DNA from: an uncultured Bacteroidota bacterium
Lineage (GTDB): Bacteria > Bacteroidota > Bacteroidia > Chitinophagales > Chitinophagaceae
DNA: 64,000 bases
Reading direction: 5' to 3'
NCBI GenBank assembly: GCA_903906365.1
Contig: CAIVKC010000044.1
Coordinates: forward strand, 1-64,000
Shown here: one piece after another, positions 36,192 to 45,823 of the stretch
How the letters are laid out: every line of letters begins with the position of its first letter
Numbering within the stretch: the stretch's first letter is position 1
The notes under the pieces: generated by a model
Database searches by the model: none
The model's input: only the letters and a program-made list of their open reading frames with translations
What the model was told of the DNA's origin: nothing
Made by a program: the position numbers and the translations under genes

Positions 36192-37274
36192 CTACCTACT
36201 GACCTGTTGTTCGTTATCCTGTTCGGTTTTTTCTTTCTTTTCTTTTCTTTCCTTCTTTTCCCTTTTTTCTTTTCTTTCCATGCGATCTTCCCTATCATCA
36301 TCGCTGTCCTTTTCGGCCTGATGGGACAGTCTCACTTCGCCAAAACTGCTTTTGATTTTTATTTTGGACCTGCCATCCCCGGACTTACCGTGGTAATCCT
36401 TATCGAAACGGGGCCCGGCATTGTCATCATCGTCCTTGTCTTCAGGAATGGAAAAGCCGGTGTGATTGCTGAAGTCCCCAAAACTGGTATGGATGTTAAA
36501 ATTGGCGGAAAGTTCCTTTTGAACAATAACACTGATGGTGGAATAGGATTCATTGATGGAGAGTTCATCAATGGCATTATCAACTTGAAACTGGACCCTG
36601 TCGGAAAACTCGCAACCGATTTTAACGGCTCCGGAGATCCTGTTAATGCTGGATTTGCTGTCATATTTGAAACTGGACTTTCCGTTATGGATTCCATCGA
36701 TTTCTGCCGAGCCAAACTCTACATCCACCTCTTCCACATTGGTCAGGTTGCCAGCCTTCAGGCTCCCGAACTTACTGATCAGGCTGACAGGTCCGCTGAA
36801 ATCCGGCACGGTGATCTTTCCAAAGCTGTTTTCGATATGCAGGGGATTGGAGGAGGGCATGGTCACCGTGTAGTTGATTTCAAAGGCCCTGTTGTTTCCG
36901 TCTTTTTTACTTTTGCTCCAGCTGTTTCCATGGCTGTCATGGATGGAACCCACATTGGTCTTGAGGTAAATATTGGAGCCCTCCCGTTTATCGGTCACAC
37001 CGATTTCATCCAGGATTTTCTGGGCTCTTTCCTCAGATCCCGCACTCGCGGTCATTTCAATGTCCACCTTGATTTCATTTTTTGCCCAGGTGGTAATAAC
37101 GACCTCACCAAATGAATTTTCAATATTGAGTTTGTCGCTTACCGAAACGGGGTAAGATTTACTGATGGTTTTTTTCTTTTCCACCTCGTCACCATTACCG
37201 GCAAAACTCATGGCCGGAATAGCCAGCAGGGAGATCAATGCGAGGGTACTAAGCAGACTTAAAGGCCTTTTCAT
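36192..37274 (-). CDS. Exported DUF4097-like SFG-repeat protein
   Basis: A 360-residue protein with a signal peptide (about residues 1-25). The body is a repetitive beta structure of the DUF4097/putative-adhesin type: the short motif SFG recurs in ENSFGEVVITTW, ENSFGKITV, SKFGSLKAG, TSFGDFSNH and SSFGEVRLS, as expected of a beta-helix. The C-terminus is very charged and lysine/glutamate-rich. It is the last gene of an ECF sigma operon and overlaps the anti-sigma gene by 26 bases, so it may be a sensor ligand or a target of that system. Function is unknown. Confidence 0.7.
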   Translation of the reverse strand: MKRPLSLLSTLALISLLAIPAMSFAGNGDEVEKKKTISKSYPVSVSDKLNIENSFGEVVITTWAKNEIKVDIEMTASAGSEERAQKILDEIGVTDKREGSNIYLKTNVGSIHDSHGNSWSKSKKDGNNRAFEINYTVTMPSSNPLHIENSFGKITVPDFSGPVSLISKFGSLKAGNLTNVEEVDVEFGSAEIDGIHNGKSSFKYDSKSSINRISGAVKIGCEFSDRVQFQVDNAIDELSINESYSTISVIVQKELSANFNIHTSFGDFSNHTGFSIPEDKDDDDNAGPRFDKDYHGKSGDGRSKIKIKSSFGEVRLSHQAEKDSDDDREDRMERKEKREKKERKEKKEKTEQDNEQQVSR

Positions 37275-37941
37275 ACGCTGTTTTTTTTAAATAGTTGATT
37301 TTTTGAATAATTGTTAACTGATGATTCAGCAAATCCATCTGCAGTTGTAAATTCTGAATCATGGCTTCCAGCAGTTGTTCCCGGTTCGGATTCTTGGGAA
37401 TTTGGTTTTCCAGGGTATGGTATACACTGTCCAGTCGGGACAGGTCTCCGGAGAACTGTTTAAAAAGCAGGGGTTCGTCCTTTTTGATCTTATAGAGTTG
37501 TTTGTGCCTGATTTCTACCAGCCTGGCAAAGTGATACATTTCCTCCTGCAGATCCTGGCTGTCAGCGGCTGCACCAGTTTCCGTTTTGGTCAAAGACGGG
37601 GCTGTTTTTGGGCTGGTGTCCGATGGCTGGGTCACGGCTGCCTCCTGAGACCTCTGTTGCAGGCTGTTGGGCACACTGGCTGGAATAATGGGTTTGCTTG
37701 AGGCAGTTCCCTGGGTTGCGGGCCGGCTGTTTTGGGAAATAAAATAGAGGCTGCCTGCCAGAATAATTGCCACGGCAGCAGCGGCGCTCCATTTTGCGGG
37801 GTTCATCCCCAGGAAGGTCACCGCCTTTTTTGGGGCCGGTCCCATCCGTCGGCTGATGTCTTCCCAGATCCGGGCGGAAGGCTGCTCGTCATCAAAATCG
37901 TCCCGGTTATCCCTGATAAATTGATCCAGTCGGTTATTCAT
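37249..37941 (-). CDS. Membrane anti-sigma-type protein
   Basis: A 230-residue protein with a cytosolic N-terminus (NNRLDQFIRDNRDDFDDEQPS, ARIWEDISRRM), one transmembrane segment at about 52-68 (WSAAAAVAIILAGSLYFIS) and a periplasmic part rich in serine, threonine and glutamine followed by helices. It has no classic ZAS zinc motif. Position between the ECF sigma gene (8-base overlap) and an exported protein gene supports an anti-sigma role. That is inference from context. Confidence 0.65.
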   Translation of the reverse strand: MNNRLDQFIRDNRDDFDDEQPSARIWEDISRRMGPAPKKAVTFLGMNPAKWSAAAAVAIILAGSLYFISQNSRPATQGTASSKPIIPASVPNSLQQRSQEAAVTQPSDTSPKTAPSLTKTETGAAADSQDLQEEMYHFARLVEIRHKQLYKIKKDEPLLFKQFSGDLSRLDSVYHTLENQIPKNPNREQLLEAMIQNLQLQMDLLNHQLTIIQKINYLKKTAYEKAFKSA

Positions 37942-38494
37942 GATCTTGTCCCTTTTTTATGATACTCACTAATTTTTGTTTTGCCCGCATGTATTGTGTG
38001 CGGACCGTTGCGTGGGAGACCTGCAGGATTTCCGCTATTTCCTCCTGGTCATAACCTTCAAAAAGATACAGACTCAGTACCGTACGGTAGCCGTTGGGCA
38101 AATCCCGGACGGCCGCCTTAATTTCGTCCACCTTCAACCGTATTTCCTCCTCATCCGGGGATTCCTCCTGGGGAAGGTTGGAAACGGCCGTCCGGTCGAT
38201 GTCGATGAGCTCCATCTTCCTTTTCCGAAGGTGGTTGATGGACTTGTTGACGACAATCTTTTTCAGCCAGGCTCCGAAAGTGGATTTATACTGGAAGGAA
38301 TCCAGCGATCCGAATGCATCCAGGAAGGCCTCCTGCAGCACATCTTCCGCATCCCCGGTATGGTTGACGATGCGAAGGCTCGTGTTATACATGGCTTTGG
38401 CATATTTTTGATAAAGCGCTGCATAACCAAGGCTGTTTCCTTGTTTGCATTGTTCAACCAGCTCGTCGTGTAGTATGGGTGCAGTTAATTCCAA
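37934..38494 (-). CDS. RNA polymerase ECF sigma factor
   Basis: A 186-residue sigma-70 family factor. Region 2 reads YQKYAKAMYNTSLRIV, DAEDVLQEAFLDAF and FGAWLKKIVVNKSINHLRKRK; region 4 reads LPNGYRTVLSLYLFEGYDQEEIAEIL, VSHATVRTQYMRAKQKL as short blocks. The start codon is TTG at 38494; no ATG fits the family start. It leads a three-gene overlapping operon that ends in an exported protein, so it probably answers an envelope signal. The 270 bases upstream hold no gene. Confidence 0.9.
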   Translation of the reverse strand: MELTAPILHDELVEQCKQGNSLGYAALYQKYAKAMYNTSLRIVNHTGDAEDVLQEAFLDAFGSLDSFQYKSTFGAWLKKIVVNKSINHLRKRKMELIDIDRTAVSNLPQEESPDEEEIRLKVDEIKAAVRDLPNGYRTVLSLYLFEGYDQEEIAEILQVSHATVRTQYMRAKQKLVSIIKKGQDHE

Positions 38495-38765
38495 GAAGCG
38501 CTGCCGTTTTAAGGTTTATGTAAAAAAGACACGGGGATGTTCAACTTGTTGCACCGGCCCCTGATTTTTATAAAATAAATATTTCCTTCAAATTTGGGTC
38601 AATCCCTGAATAATCCCCGCATTAGATTCCCGGTCATTGCAAAAAGGCTAATTTTCAGCAATTTTGATGATTTTTTGACATTTACCCGGGCTGGCGACAG
38701 GCTATTCAACAATAGGCGGAGAACTTGGTTTTTCTTATTTTGCGGCCTAAATAAAAACGGTTGTC

Positions 38766-39950
38766 ATGGCTGCAAAAACAGACCTTTTTCAGAGTCCGGA
38801 TTATTTCCAGCTGGATGATTTGCTGAGCGAAGAGCATAAAATGATCCGCGATTCCGTCAGAACCTATGTGAAAAAAGAGATTTCCCCCATTATTGAAGAA
38901 TATGCCCAAAAGGCAGAATTTCCCCGGCAGATTGTCAAGCAATTGGGTGAACTGGGATGCTTCGGCCCCACCATCCCCGAGGAATACGGCGGAGGCGGAC
39001 TGGATTATATCAGCTATGGTCTCATGATGCAGGAGCTGGAAAGAGGGGACAGCGGGGTTCGCTCCACCGCCTCGGTGCAGGGTTCCCTGGTCATGTTTCC
39101 CATTTATGAATACGGGTCGGAGGAACAGCGTAAAAAATACCTGCCTAAACTGGCCAGCGGGGAATGGTTGGGCTGTTTTGGCCTGACTGAACCCAACCAT
39201 GGATCTGACCCGGGGGGGATGCTCACTAACATACGGGACGAAGGCAGCCATGTGGTTTTGAACGGCAGCAAAATGTGGATCAGCAATGCCCCGTTTTCCC
39301 AGGTAGCAGTAGTCTGGGCCAAGGACCAGCAGGGGGATATCCGGGGAGTCATCGTGGAAAGGGGCATGGAAGGATTCAGCACCCCAACCACCCACGGTAA
39401 ATGGAGCCTGAGGGCATCTGCCACGGGTGAACTGGTATTTGACCAGGTAAAGGTCCCCAAGGAAAACATACTGCCACGCATCAAGGGACTCAAAGGGCCG
39501 CTTAGCTGTTTGACCAAGGCCCGCTACGGGATCGCCTGGGGGACCGTGGGGGCGGCCATGGACTGTTATGATACCGCCCTCAGATACAGCCGCGAAAGGA
39601 TACAGTTTGGGCGGCCGGTAGCCGGATTCCAGTTACAGCAAAAGAAGCTGGCCGAAATGATAACGGAGATCACCAAGGCCCAACTGATGAACTGGCGACT
39701 CGGCGTATTGATGAATGAGGGAAGGGTAACTCCGGCACAGGTGTCCATGGCTAAAAGAAATGGTTGTGAAATGGCTGCCCAGATTGCCCGGGATGCCCGG
39801 CAAATGCTGGGAGGTATGGGTATTACCGGCGAATATTCCATCATGCGCCACATGATGAATCTGGAAAGCGTATTGACCTATGAAGGCACCCATGATATAC
39901 ACCTGCTCATTACCGGTATGGATATCACCGGCCTGAATGCTTTTAAATAG
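38766..39950 (+). CDS. Acyl-CoA dehydrogenase, glutaryl-CoA dehydrogenase-like
   Basis: A 394-residue FAD enzyme. The pattern RSTASVQGSLVMFPIYEYGSEEQ, then LGCFGLTEPNHGSDPGGM and RIQFGRPVAGFQLQQ matches glutaryl-CoA dehydrogenases, and the catalytic base is the glutamate in TYEGTHDIHLL. Glutaryl-CoA dehydrogenase serves lysine and tryptophan breakdown, which suits the nearby kynureninase. Other short-chain acyl-CoA substrates are possible. It stands alone. Confidence 0.8.
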   Translation: MAAKTDLFQSPDYFQLDDLLSEEHKMIRDSVRTYVKKEISPIIEEYAQKAEFPRQIVKQLGELGCFGPTIPEEYGGGGLDYISYGLMMQELERGDSGVRSTASVQGSLVMFPIYEYGSEEQRKKYLPKLASGEWLGCFGLTEPNHGSDPGGMLTNIRDEGSHVVLNGSKMWISNAPFSQVAVVWAKDQQGDIRGVIVERGMEGFSTPTTHGKWSLRASATGELVFDQVKVPKENILPRIKGLKGPLSCLTKARYGIAWGTVGAAMDCYDTALRYSRERIQFGRPVAGFQLQQKKLAEMITEITKAQLMNWRLGVLMNEGRVTPAQVSMAKRNGCEMAAQIARDARQMLGGMGITGEYSIMRHMMNLESVLTYEGTHDIHLLITGMDITGLNAFK

Positions 39951-40099
39951 GAACCGGGCCTGCTTCCCTGTATTTATCCGGGCCCGGGGCCAATGACCTG
40001 TTGTGGCCATTGAGGACTTCTGCCTACCTTGCAGGCTGTTTAGGGGCCGCTTAGCCGGTAAGAGACATGTTTTGATGAACAAAGGCTGATCCAAACGAC

Positions 40100-40609
40100 A
40101 TGAAAATATTTTTGATTGGATTTATGGGTTCTGGAAAAACGCACTGGGGCAAAAAGCTGGCAGGCGAACTTGGATTGCCGTTTTTTGACCTCGATGGGGT
40201 GGTTTCTGTTTCCGAAAAGAAGAGTATTTCGGATATTTTCACCGAAAAGGGGGAAGAATACTTTCGATACCGCGAAAAGGAAGTCCTGGAGGAACTGGTC
40301 CAGGACCATCCGGATTTTGTGGTTTCCTGCGGGGGAGGGACCCCCTGCTTTTTCAACAGTATAGAGTTCATGAAAAAAAAGGGGATTGTGGTCTGGCTCA
40401 ATACATCGGTTTCCATACTGAAGGAACGCCTGCTTAAAGAAAGGATCAGCCGTCCCCTGATTCGCTCTATCGGGGAATCAGAATTAAATAATTATATCAT
40501 ACGCAAGCTGGGTGAACGGAAAATGTACTATGAACAGGCGCATATCATTGTACAGGAGGATGCCATTTCACTGGAGGGGCTTGTGGAATTACTCAAATCA
40601 CATGAATAA
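40100..40609 (+). CDS. aroK: Shikimate kinase
   Basis: A 169-residue enzyme of the shikimate pathway. The Walker A GFMGSGKTHWGKKLA, the shikimate-binding FFDLDGVV, FRYREKEVLEEL and VSCGGGTP, and the lid region LLKERISRPLI are all present. The C-terminal end overlaps the start of the DUF423 gene by eight bases. Confidence 0.95.
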   Translation: MKIFLIGFMGSGKTHWGKKLAGELGLPFFDLDGVVSVSEKKSISDIFTEKGEEYFRYREKEVLEELVQDHPDFVVSCGGGTPCFFNSIEFMKKKGIVVWLNTSVSILKERLLKERISRPLIRSIGESELNNYIIRKLGERKMYYEQAHIIVQEDAISLEGLVELLKSHE

Positions 40610-40991
40610 GAATTTTTTGGGCATTGCAGCCCTGCTCGGCGCTTTATCGGTGGTGCTGGGCGCTTTTGCCGCCCACAAGCTCAGGGATATGCTTCCCCCT
40701 GAAGGGGTATCCGTTTTTGAAACCGGCACGCGCTATCAGTTCTACCACTGCTTCGCTTTATTAATCGTAGCCATCCTTTCAGAAAAGTTTCCCGGAAAAT
40801 GGATCAGGCTATCGGGTATTTTCTTTATTGCAGGGATAATCCTGTTTTGCGGATCCTTGTACATCCTGACTGCCCTGCGGGTCACCGAGACCGCCGGCGC
40901 AACCACCCTGGTTGGAGTCATCACTCCTTTCGGGGGACTTTGTTTTATTTTGGGCTGGATCCTGCTGTTTGTAGCCGTTACCCGCAAATAG
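40602..40991 (+). CDS. DUF423 family membrane protein
   Basis: A 129-residue protein with four hydrophobic segments and the DUF423 pattern ALLGALSVVLGAFAAHKL, then ETGTRYQFYHCFALL and ITPFGGLCFILGW. The role of this family is unknown. ATG 40602 overlaps the aroK stop, so translation is likely coupled. Confidence 0.85.
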   Translation: MNKNFLGIAALLGALSVVLGAFAAHKLRDMLPPEGVSVFETGTRYQFYHCFALLIVAILSEKFPGKWIRLSGIFFIAGIILFCGSLYILTALRVTETAGATTLVGVITPFGGLCFILGWILLFVAVTRK

Positions 40992-41026
40992 GAGCCTGCG
41001 GCCGGGATGGCACAAAAAGCCTGGAT

Positions 41027-43006
41027 TTACAAATCAATGAGGAAGCGAAGTGCCGTGCCATTGCTGTTTTCCACAAAGAACCTGCCATCCATGCTTTCGA
41101 TCCTTTTTTTCATATTGTTCAGGCCGTTGCCAAAACGCTTTAATTTGTCCGGATCGATGCCTATGCCGTTGTCGGTAATTTCAATGGTTAACTGATCGGC
41201 CTCTATGATCCGAATATGCACCCTGGTGGCCATGGAATGCTTCAGTACATTATTAAGTGCTTCTTTAACTGCCAGGAATATATTCCTTCTTTTCTCTCCG
41301 CTTATTTCCCGGGAAGTGTTGTTTTCTGAGATGGTGAAAAGGCATTCCACCCCGGTATTCTCAAAAAAATCCACACTATAGGCACGGATATAGGCCACCA
41401 GGCTTTCCACCGTATCATTGGAACTGATCATGGTCCATATAATGGTATTCATCTTATTGAGCAGTTCATTGGCGGAGTAGGAGATTTTTTCAATCTCCGG
41501 CAGGGTATCGCCCTTCATTTTTGATTTCACTATTTCACTCATGAGCCGGATGGCCGTTACCCCTGAACCAAGTTCATCATGCATATCGGCCGATATTCGG
41601 TTGCGTTCATCCTGCTTGGCCTGCATTACAGCCACCTGCTTTTCAAACTCTTTGCGTTCATTTTCCATTTTGAGGTTTTCGCTCTCAATGACTTTTTCAA
41701 TGATTTCGCACTTATTCTTATAGGCCAGGCCGGAAAGAAAAAGGATCAGTTCCAGCAGCAGGCCCGTTTCATAATAAAGCAGCGAATCATTGAAGATGTT
41801 GAGCACTCCGGTCATGGACTTAAAAAAGGGTATAGGCATCAGGATAAGTAACAGGGAAAACGCTGAAAATAGCAACAGGATGATCTGTCCTGCCACCAGG
41901 TAATTCATCAGTTTGTTTCTTTTCCTGACTCCATATATAATGAAAATCAGTCCCAGGACCAGCAGAAACTGCTTTATGCTGTTCTCCAGCAACAGCGCCA
42001 GATCGTAACGGGGGGTTAAGAAATAAATGGCTGTAAAGGCAGCCAGTACCACCAGGATTACCCACTCCCCGAACCGGAGGAGTTTTTCCAGAAAGGGATA
42101 ATTCCGCCTGGTGTCCAGGAATTTCCGGATAAAGACCAGGTAGAATATATACCCCAGGAACTGCATGAGGAAATCCAGGAAGCTTTCAAAAAAATAATGG
42201 AAGGGTGTCAGTACATTGTACAGATAGGTCTTTAGAAAAAGCAGCATCCCCATTAAGAAGGCATAGGCGGCATAATAAAGAAACTCGCTCTTGAAATTCT
42301 GCAGGTATACGGCAAAGGAATAAAAAATCATCATCAGCAAAATGCCGGAAACCAGTAAAGTAATCAGACCGATGCTGGATTTTCGAGCATGAAGGCTGAT
42401 CTGAAAAAAGCTGATGAAACTCTTGTTGATGATTCGCGGGAACAGGTTGTTGATGGGGGTTTTCACCGATAGGAGCCGGATATAAAACTGTCGGCTTGTT
42501 CCTGGGGGCACCCTGATCAGCCTGAACCCCGCGTAATAATCGCTGTCTGTCTCAGCCAGTTCCCTATCCTCCACCAGGGAGTCTCCCCTGATGGAGGGGG
42601 AACTGTAAAAGACCTGGATCTTTTTATAAAACAGACCGGGAAAAAAATAGCACATCCTTTCGGAATCAGACGGGTTGGTCAGTAGGAACTTCAGATAAAA
42701 GGGTTTACTCACCAGCCGGTAAGGAACCTTGAAGGCAAAACCTGGCGGCACCTTCTCCCTGAAAGGGATGGAAGCAATCATCTTGTCAGCAACCGGGGTA
42801 TCCGGGGCAGCGAAACTTACAACCTGGCTTATATGCCTTGAAAACTGAAGGGTACTGATATCGGTGAGACTGCTGTCAGCGTTGCTTTGTGCAGGCAAGC
42901 GTGTACTCGCAAGGACCAGCAAAAGCAGCAATCCACAGATACCAGCCTTGGGTACCCGGACGCCCCGCCGGGTGGCTGGCAATCTTTCAGTCCTTTCTGT
43001 ATTCAT
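41027..43006 (-). CDS. 7TMR-DISM sensor histidine kinase
   Basis: A 659-residue two-component sensor. It has a signal sequence (about residues 20-40), an extracellular 7TMR-DISM domain, seven membrane helices (about 210-400), a coiled stretch with KVIESENLKMENERKEFEKQ, a HisKA_3-like dimerisation box with H476 in DMHDELGSGVTAIRL, and a HATPase domain with EALNNVLKHS, DNGIGI and GNGLNNMKKR. HisKA_3 kinases pair with NarL/LuxR-type regulators, but none is adjacent, so it is an orphan here. Confidence 0.9.
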   Translation of the reverse strand: MNTERTERLPATRRGVRVPKAGICGLLLLLVLASTRLPAQSNADSSLTDISTLQFSRHISQVVSFAAPDTPVADKMIASIPFREKVPPGFAFKVPYRLVSKPFYLKFLLTNPSDSERMCYFFPGLFYKKIQVFYSSPSIRGDSLVEDRELAETDSDYYAGFRLIRVPPGTSRQFYIRLLSVKTPINNLFPRIINKSFISFFQISLHARKSSIGLITLLVSGILLMMIFYSFAVYLQNFKSEFLYYAAYAFLMGMLLFLKTYLYNVLTPFHYFFESFLDFLMQFLGYIFYLVFIRKFLDTRRNYPFLEKLLRFGEWVILVVLAAFTAIYFLTPRYDLALLLENSIKQFLLVLGLIFIIYGVRKRNKLMNYLVAGQIILLLFSAFSLLLILMPIPFFKSMTGVLNIFNDSLLYYETGLLLELILFLSGLAYKNKCEIIEKVIESENLKMENERKEFEKQVAVMQAKQDERNRISADMHDELGSGVTAIRLMSEIVKSKMKGDTLPEIEKISYSANELLNKMNTIIWTMISSNDTVESLVAYIRAYSVDFFENTGVECLFTISENNTSREISGEKRRNIFLAVKEALNNVLKHSMATRVHIRIIEADQLTIEITDNGIGIDPDKLKRFGNGLNNMKKRIESMDGRFFVENSNGTALRFLIDL

Positions 43007-43149
43007 TTTCTCATCAGGAGGTTCATTGGACGGGTAATTTACAAATTAATTGGGCAATCAGCAGAACCGATGTCCAACCGGGGGTGGTCGGAGTGCCAAA
43101 ACCCGGCATAAGAAAGGCTAAATTACCTGCTTAGTTATAAGGGGTTACT

Positions 43150-43157
43150 TATCTTTG
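43150..43157 (+). promoter_or_regulatory. -7 box directly before ftsK
   Basis: A perfect TATCTTTG ends five bases before ATG 43163. Transcription would start at or one base before the A of the ATG, giving a leaderless message. The -33 element is weak (TTAG at 43131-43134, only 15 bases away). Confidence 0.4.
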
Positions 43158-43162
43158 TACCC

Positions 43163-45712
43163 ATGTCAAAGAGTAAGAAACCGAAAAAGAACCAGGCTGC
43201 CCACGCTGGTAATTTAAAGCCCGAGAATGAGGAAAAATTGACCATGCGGCAATTGATCAAAGATGAGCGGACCCGAAAGATTACAGGGGCTATTTCCCTT
43301 TTATTGGCATTGTTCCTGCTGATCGCATTTACCTCCTATTTGTTTACCTGGCAGGAGGATATGTCCCGCGTTACCGGAAGGTCTGCCATACTGCATAGTC
43401 CGTCCAATGAAAAGATCGCTAACCTGCTGGGATTTCTGGGTGCCTATATCTCCCACCAGTTTTTCTACAATGGATTCGGCATGGCTTCTTACCTTTTTTG
43501 TTCCTTCTTCTTTACGCTGGGAGCCAATTTGTTTTTCGCCAAGAAACTCTTTTCTATAGGCCGCAATCTCCGTTACGTGGCCACAGGGCTGCTATTCTTC
43601 AGCGTTGCCCTGTCTTTTTTAACCAGGGGAAGTATTTTTCCATGGGGCGGGGCAGTGGGTAATATGATCAGTGACTACCTGATACACCTACTGGGTTGGA
43701 TCGGTACCGCAGCCCTGCTGCTGGTGGCCGGCCTGGCGTATTTTATATGGCGTTTCAATCCGGTCTTTAAAGTGCCTGTTTTACCCAAAAAGGAAAAGCA
43801 GACAGCCATTGCAGCGGAGGACACCGGCCAGGATGGCCCCAAATTGTTTGTAGAACAGGGGCTGGGAAAGACCAAGGGTAATAAAATAAAGGGTGATAAC
43901 GGCAAACCGCTTGCAGGCCTCCAGCCGGACCAGGAGGATGAATGGCCGGACGGGATGCAACTCATTGAAAGGGAAAACCAACCGGAACCCGAGACCACAG
44001 GGGAGCCTCCCTTTGAAACCGGTGAGATGTCCATGGAAGAGGCTGAACCGGCCTGGAGCCAGGTGCCTGAGCCCCCTGCGGTCAAAGCACCAGGCAAGGG
44101 CACGCGGGACAGTGCGGCGGCCAATCACCTGGAACTGGAAATCAAGACAGTTCCTGAGGCAACTCCCGAAGCGGAGCCGGCTCCCGGACCGGCCTATGTG
44201 CCCCAGCCCGATTATGAACCCACGCTGGACCTGCGCAATTACAAATATCCTTCGCTGGACCTGCTGGAAACCCATGGCAATGAAAAGATCGTAACCGATC
44301 CAACGGAATTGGATACCAATAAGAACCAGATCATTTCCACCCTGAAAAATTATGATATTGCCATACAGCGTATCAGTGCCACGGTGGGACCCACCGTCAC
44401 CCTGTATGAAATCGTTCCTGCACCGGGGGTCAGGATCAGCCGGATCAAGAACCTGGAGGATGATATTGCCCTTAGCCTGGCGGCCCTGGGCATACGCATC
44501 ATAGCACCCATACCCGGAAAGGGAACCATTGGCATTGAAGTGCCCAATGTGCGTAAGACCATTGTCGGCATGCGGACCCTGCTCAGTTCCGATAAGTTTC
44601 AAAATAACCAATTTTCCCTTCCCATTGCCATCGGAAAAAAAATTGACAACGAAAATTTCATCGTGGACCTGGCCAGCATGCCCCATCTGCTGATGGCGGG
44701 TGCGACCGGTCAGGGCAAATCGGTAGGCATTAACACCTTGCTGGTTTCCCTGCTGTACAAAAAACATCCCTCACAACTCAAATTTGTGCTGGTAGATCCC
44801 AAAAAAGTGGAACTGAGCCTGTACCGCATCATTGAAAAATACTTCCTGGCCATGCTGCCGGGCGAGGATGAATCCATTATCACAGATACCAAGAAAGTCA
44901 TCTATACCCTCAATGCCCTTTGCATTGAAATGGACAACCGGTATGATCTGCTCAAAGAGGCCGGTTGCCGTAACATCAAGGAATACAATGAGAAATTCGT
45001 AAAGCGCAAACTCAACCCGCAGAAGGGGCATCAGTTCCTGCCTTTTATCGTACTGGTTATTGACGAATTTGCGGATCTGATCATGACGGCCGGAAAGGAA
45101 GTGGAAATGCCCATAGCCCGCCTGGCCCAGCTGGCCCGTGCAGTGGGCATTCATTTGATTATAGCGACCCAGCGTCCCTCTGTCAATATCATTACCGGTA
45201 CCATCAAGGCTAATTTTCCGGCCCGCATTGCATTTAAGGTATCCTCCAAGATTGACAGCCGTACCATCCTGGATGCAGGAGGGGCTGAACAACTAATAGG
45301 CAAAGGTGACATGCTGGTAAGTTACAACGGGGAAATTACCCGTTTGCAATGCGCTTTTGTGGACACACCGGAAGTGGAGCGGGTGGCGGAATTTATCGGG
45401 CACCAGGATAATTACCCCGAGCAGTACTACCTGCCCATATATGAAGATGAAAAGGATGCGGAGGGAAAGAATTTTGAAGTGGGCGACAGGGATAAATTGT
45501 TCGATGAAGCGGCCCGCCTCATCGTCCAGAACCAGATTGGCAGTACTTCCCTGTTGCAGCGGCGCATGAAACTTGGATACAACCGGGCGGGCAGGCTGAT
45601 GGACCAGCTCGAAGCCGCCGGTGTGGTGGGCCCCAGCCAGGGCAGCAAGGCCCGGGATGTGCTTATTAAGACCGAGGCGGAGTTAAGCCTGTATCTAAAC
45701 AATGAAGGTTAG
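43163..45712 (+). CDS. ftsK: DNA translocase FtsK
   Basis: An 849-residue septal DNA pump that moves chromosome ends and activates XerCD recombination. It has four N-terminal membrane helices (about residues 35-200), an acidic and proline-rich linker (200-370), the alpha-beta motor with Walker A GATGQGKS (513-520) and VLVIDEFADLIM, and a C-terminal winged-helix gamma domain (LLQRRMKLGYNRAGRLMDQLE). lolA follows. Confidence 0.95.
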   Translation: MSKSKKPKKNQAAHAGNLKPENEEKLTMRQLIKDERTRKITGAISLLLALFLLIAFTSYLFTWQEDMSRVTGRSAILHSPSNEKIANLLGFLGAYISHQFFYNGFGMASYLFCSFFFTLGANLFFAKKLFSIGRNLRYVATGLLFFSVALSFLTRGSIFPWGGAVGNMISDYLIHLLGWIGTAALLLVAGLAYFIWRFNPVFKVPVLPKKEKQTAIAAEDTGQDGPKLFVEQGLGKTKGNKIKGDNGKPLAGLQPDQEDEWPDGMQLIERENQPEPETTGEPPFETGEMSMEEAEPAWSQVPEPPAVKAPGKGTRDSAAANHLELEIKTVPEATPEAEPAPGPAYVPQPDYEPTLDLRNYKYPSLDLLETHGNEKIVTDPTELDTNKNQIISTLKNYDIAIQRISATVGPTVTLYEIVPAPGVRISRIKNLEDDIALSLAALGIRIIAPIPGKGTIGIEVPNVRKTIVGMRTLLSSDKFQNNQFSLPIAIGKKIDNENFIVDLASMPHLLMAGATGQGKSVGINTLLVSLLYKKHPSQLKFVLVDPKKVELSLYRIIEKYFLAMLPGEDESIITDTKKVIYTLNALCIEMDNRYDLLKEAGCRNIKEYNEKFVKRKLNPQKGHQFLPFIVLVIDEFADLIMTAGKEVEMPIARLAQLARAVGIHLIIATQRPSVNIITGTIKANFPARIAFKVSSKIDSRTILDAGGAEQLIGKGDMLVSYNGEITRLQCAFVDTPEVERVAEFIGHQDNYPEQYYLPIYEDEKDAEGKNFEVGDRDKLFDEAARLIVQNQIGSTSLLQRRMKLGYNRAGRLMDQLEAAGVVGPSQGSKARDVLIKTEAELSLYLNNEG

Positions 45713-45783
45713 GGTTTTGTTAATACCTGTCATGGATTTCAGGCAGGGATCACCTATGGTCCCTAATTATGCGGGTTTTAAGA

Positions 45784-45791
45784 TATATTTG
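45784..45791 (+). promoter_or_regulatory. -7 box of lolA
   Basis: A perfect TATATTTG at 45784-45791. Transcription near 45797 rules out a TTG start at 45800 in frame and supports ATG 45824. Confidence 0.45.
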
Positions 45792-45823
45792 CGGCTTCTT
45801 TGGTAGTTATTAACCAATTTAAT

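Noticed and set aside
36192-36300. Charged Lys/Glu-rich tail as a frameshift artefact
   Set aside because: The frame stays open to a normal stop and the terminator follows; such tails occur in exported Bacteroidota proteins.
39951-40000. GC-rich inverted repeat CCGGGCC...GGCCCGG after the acyl-CoA dehydrogenase gene as a terminator
   Set aside because: No T run follows on either strand.
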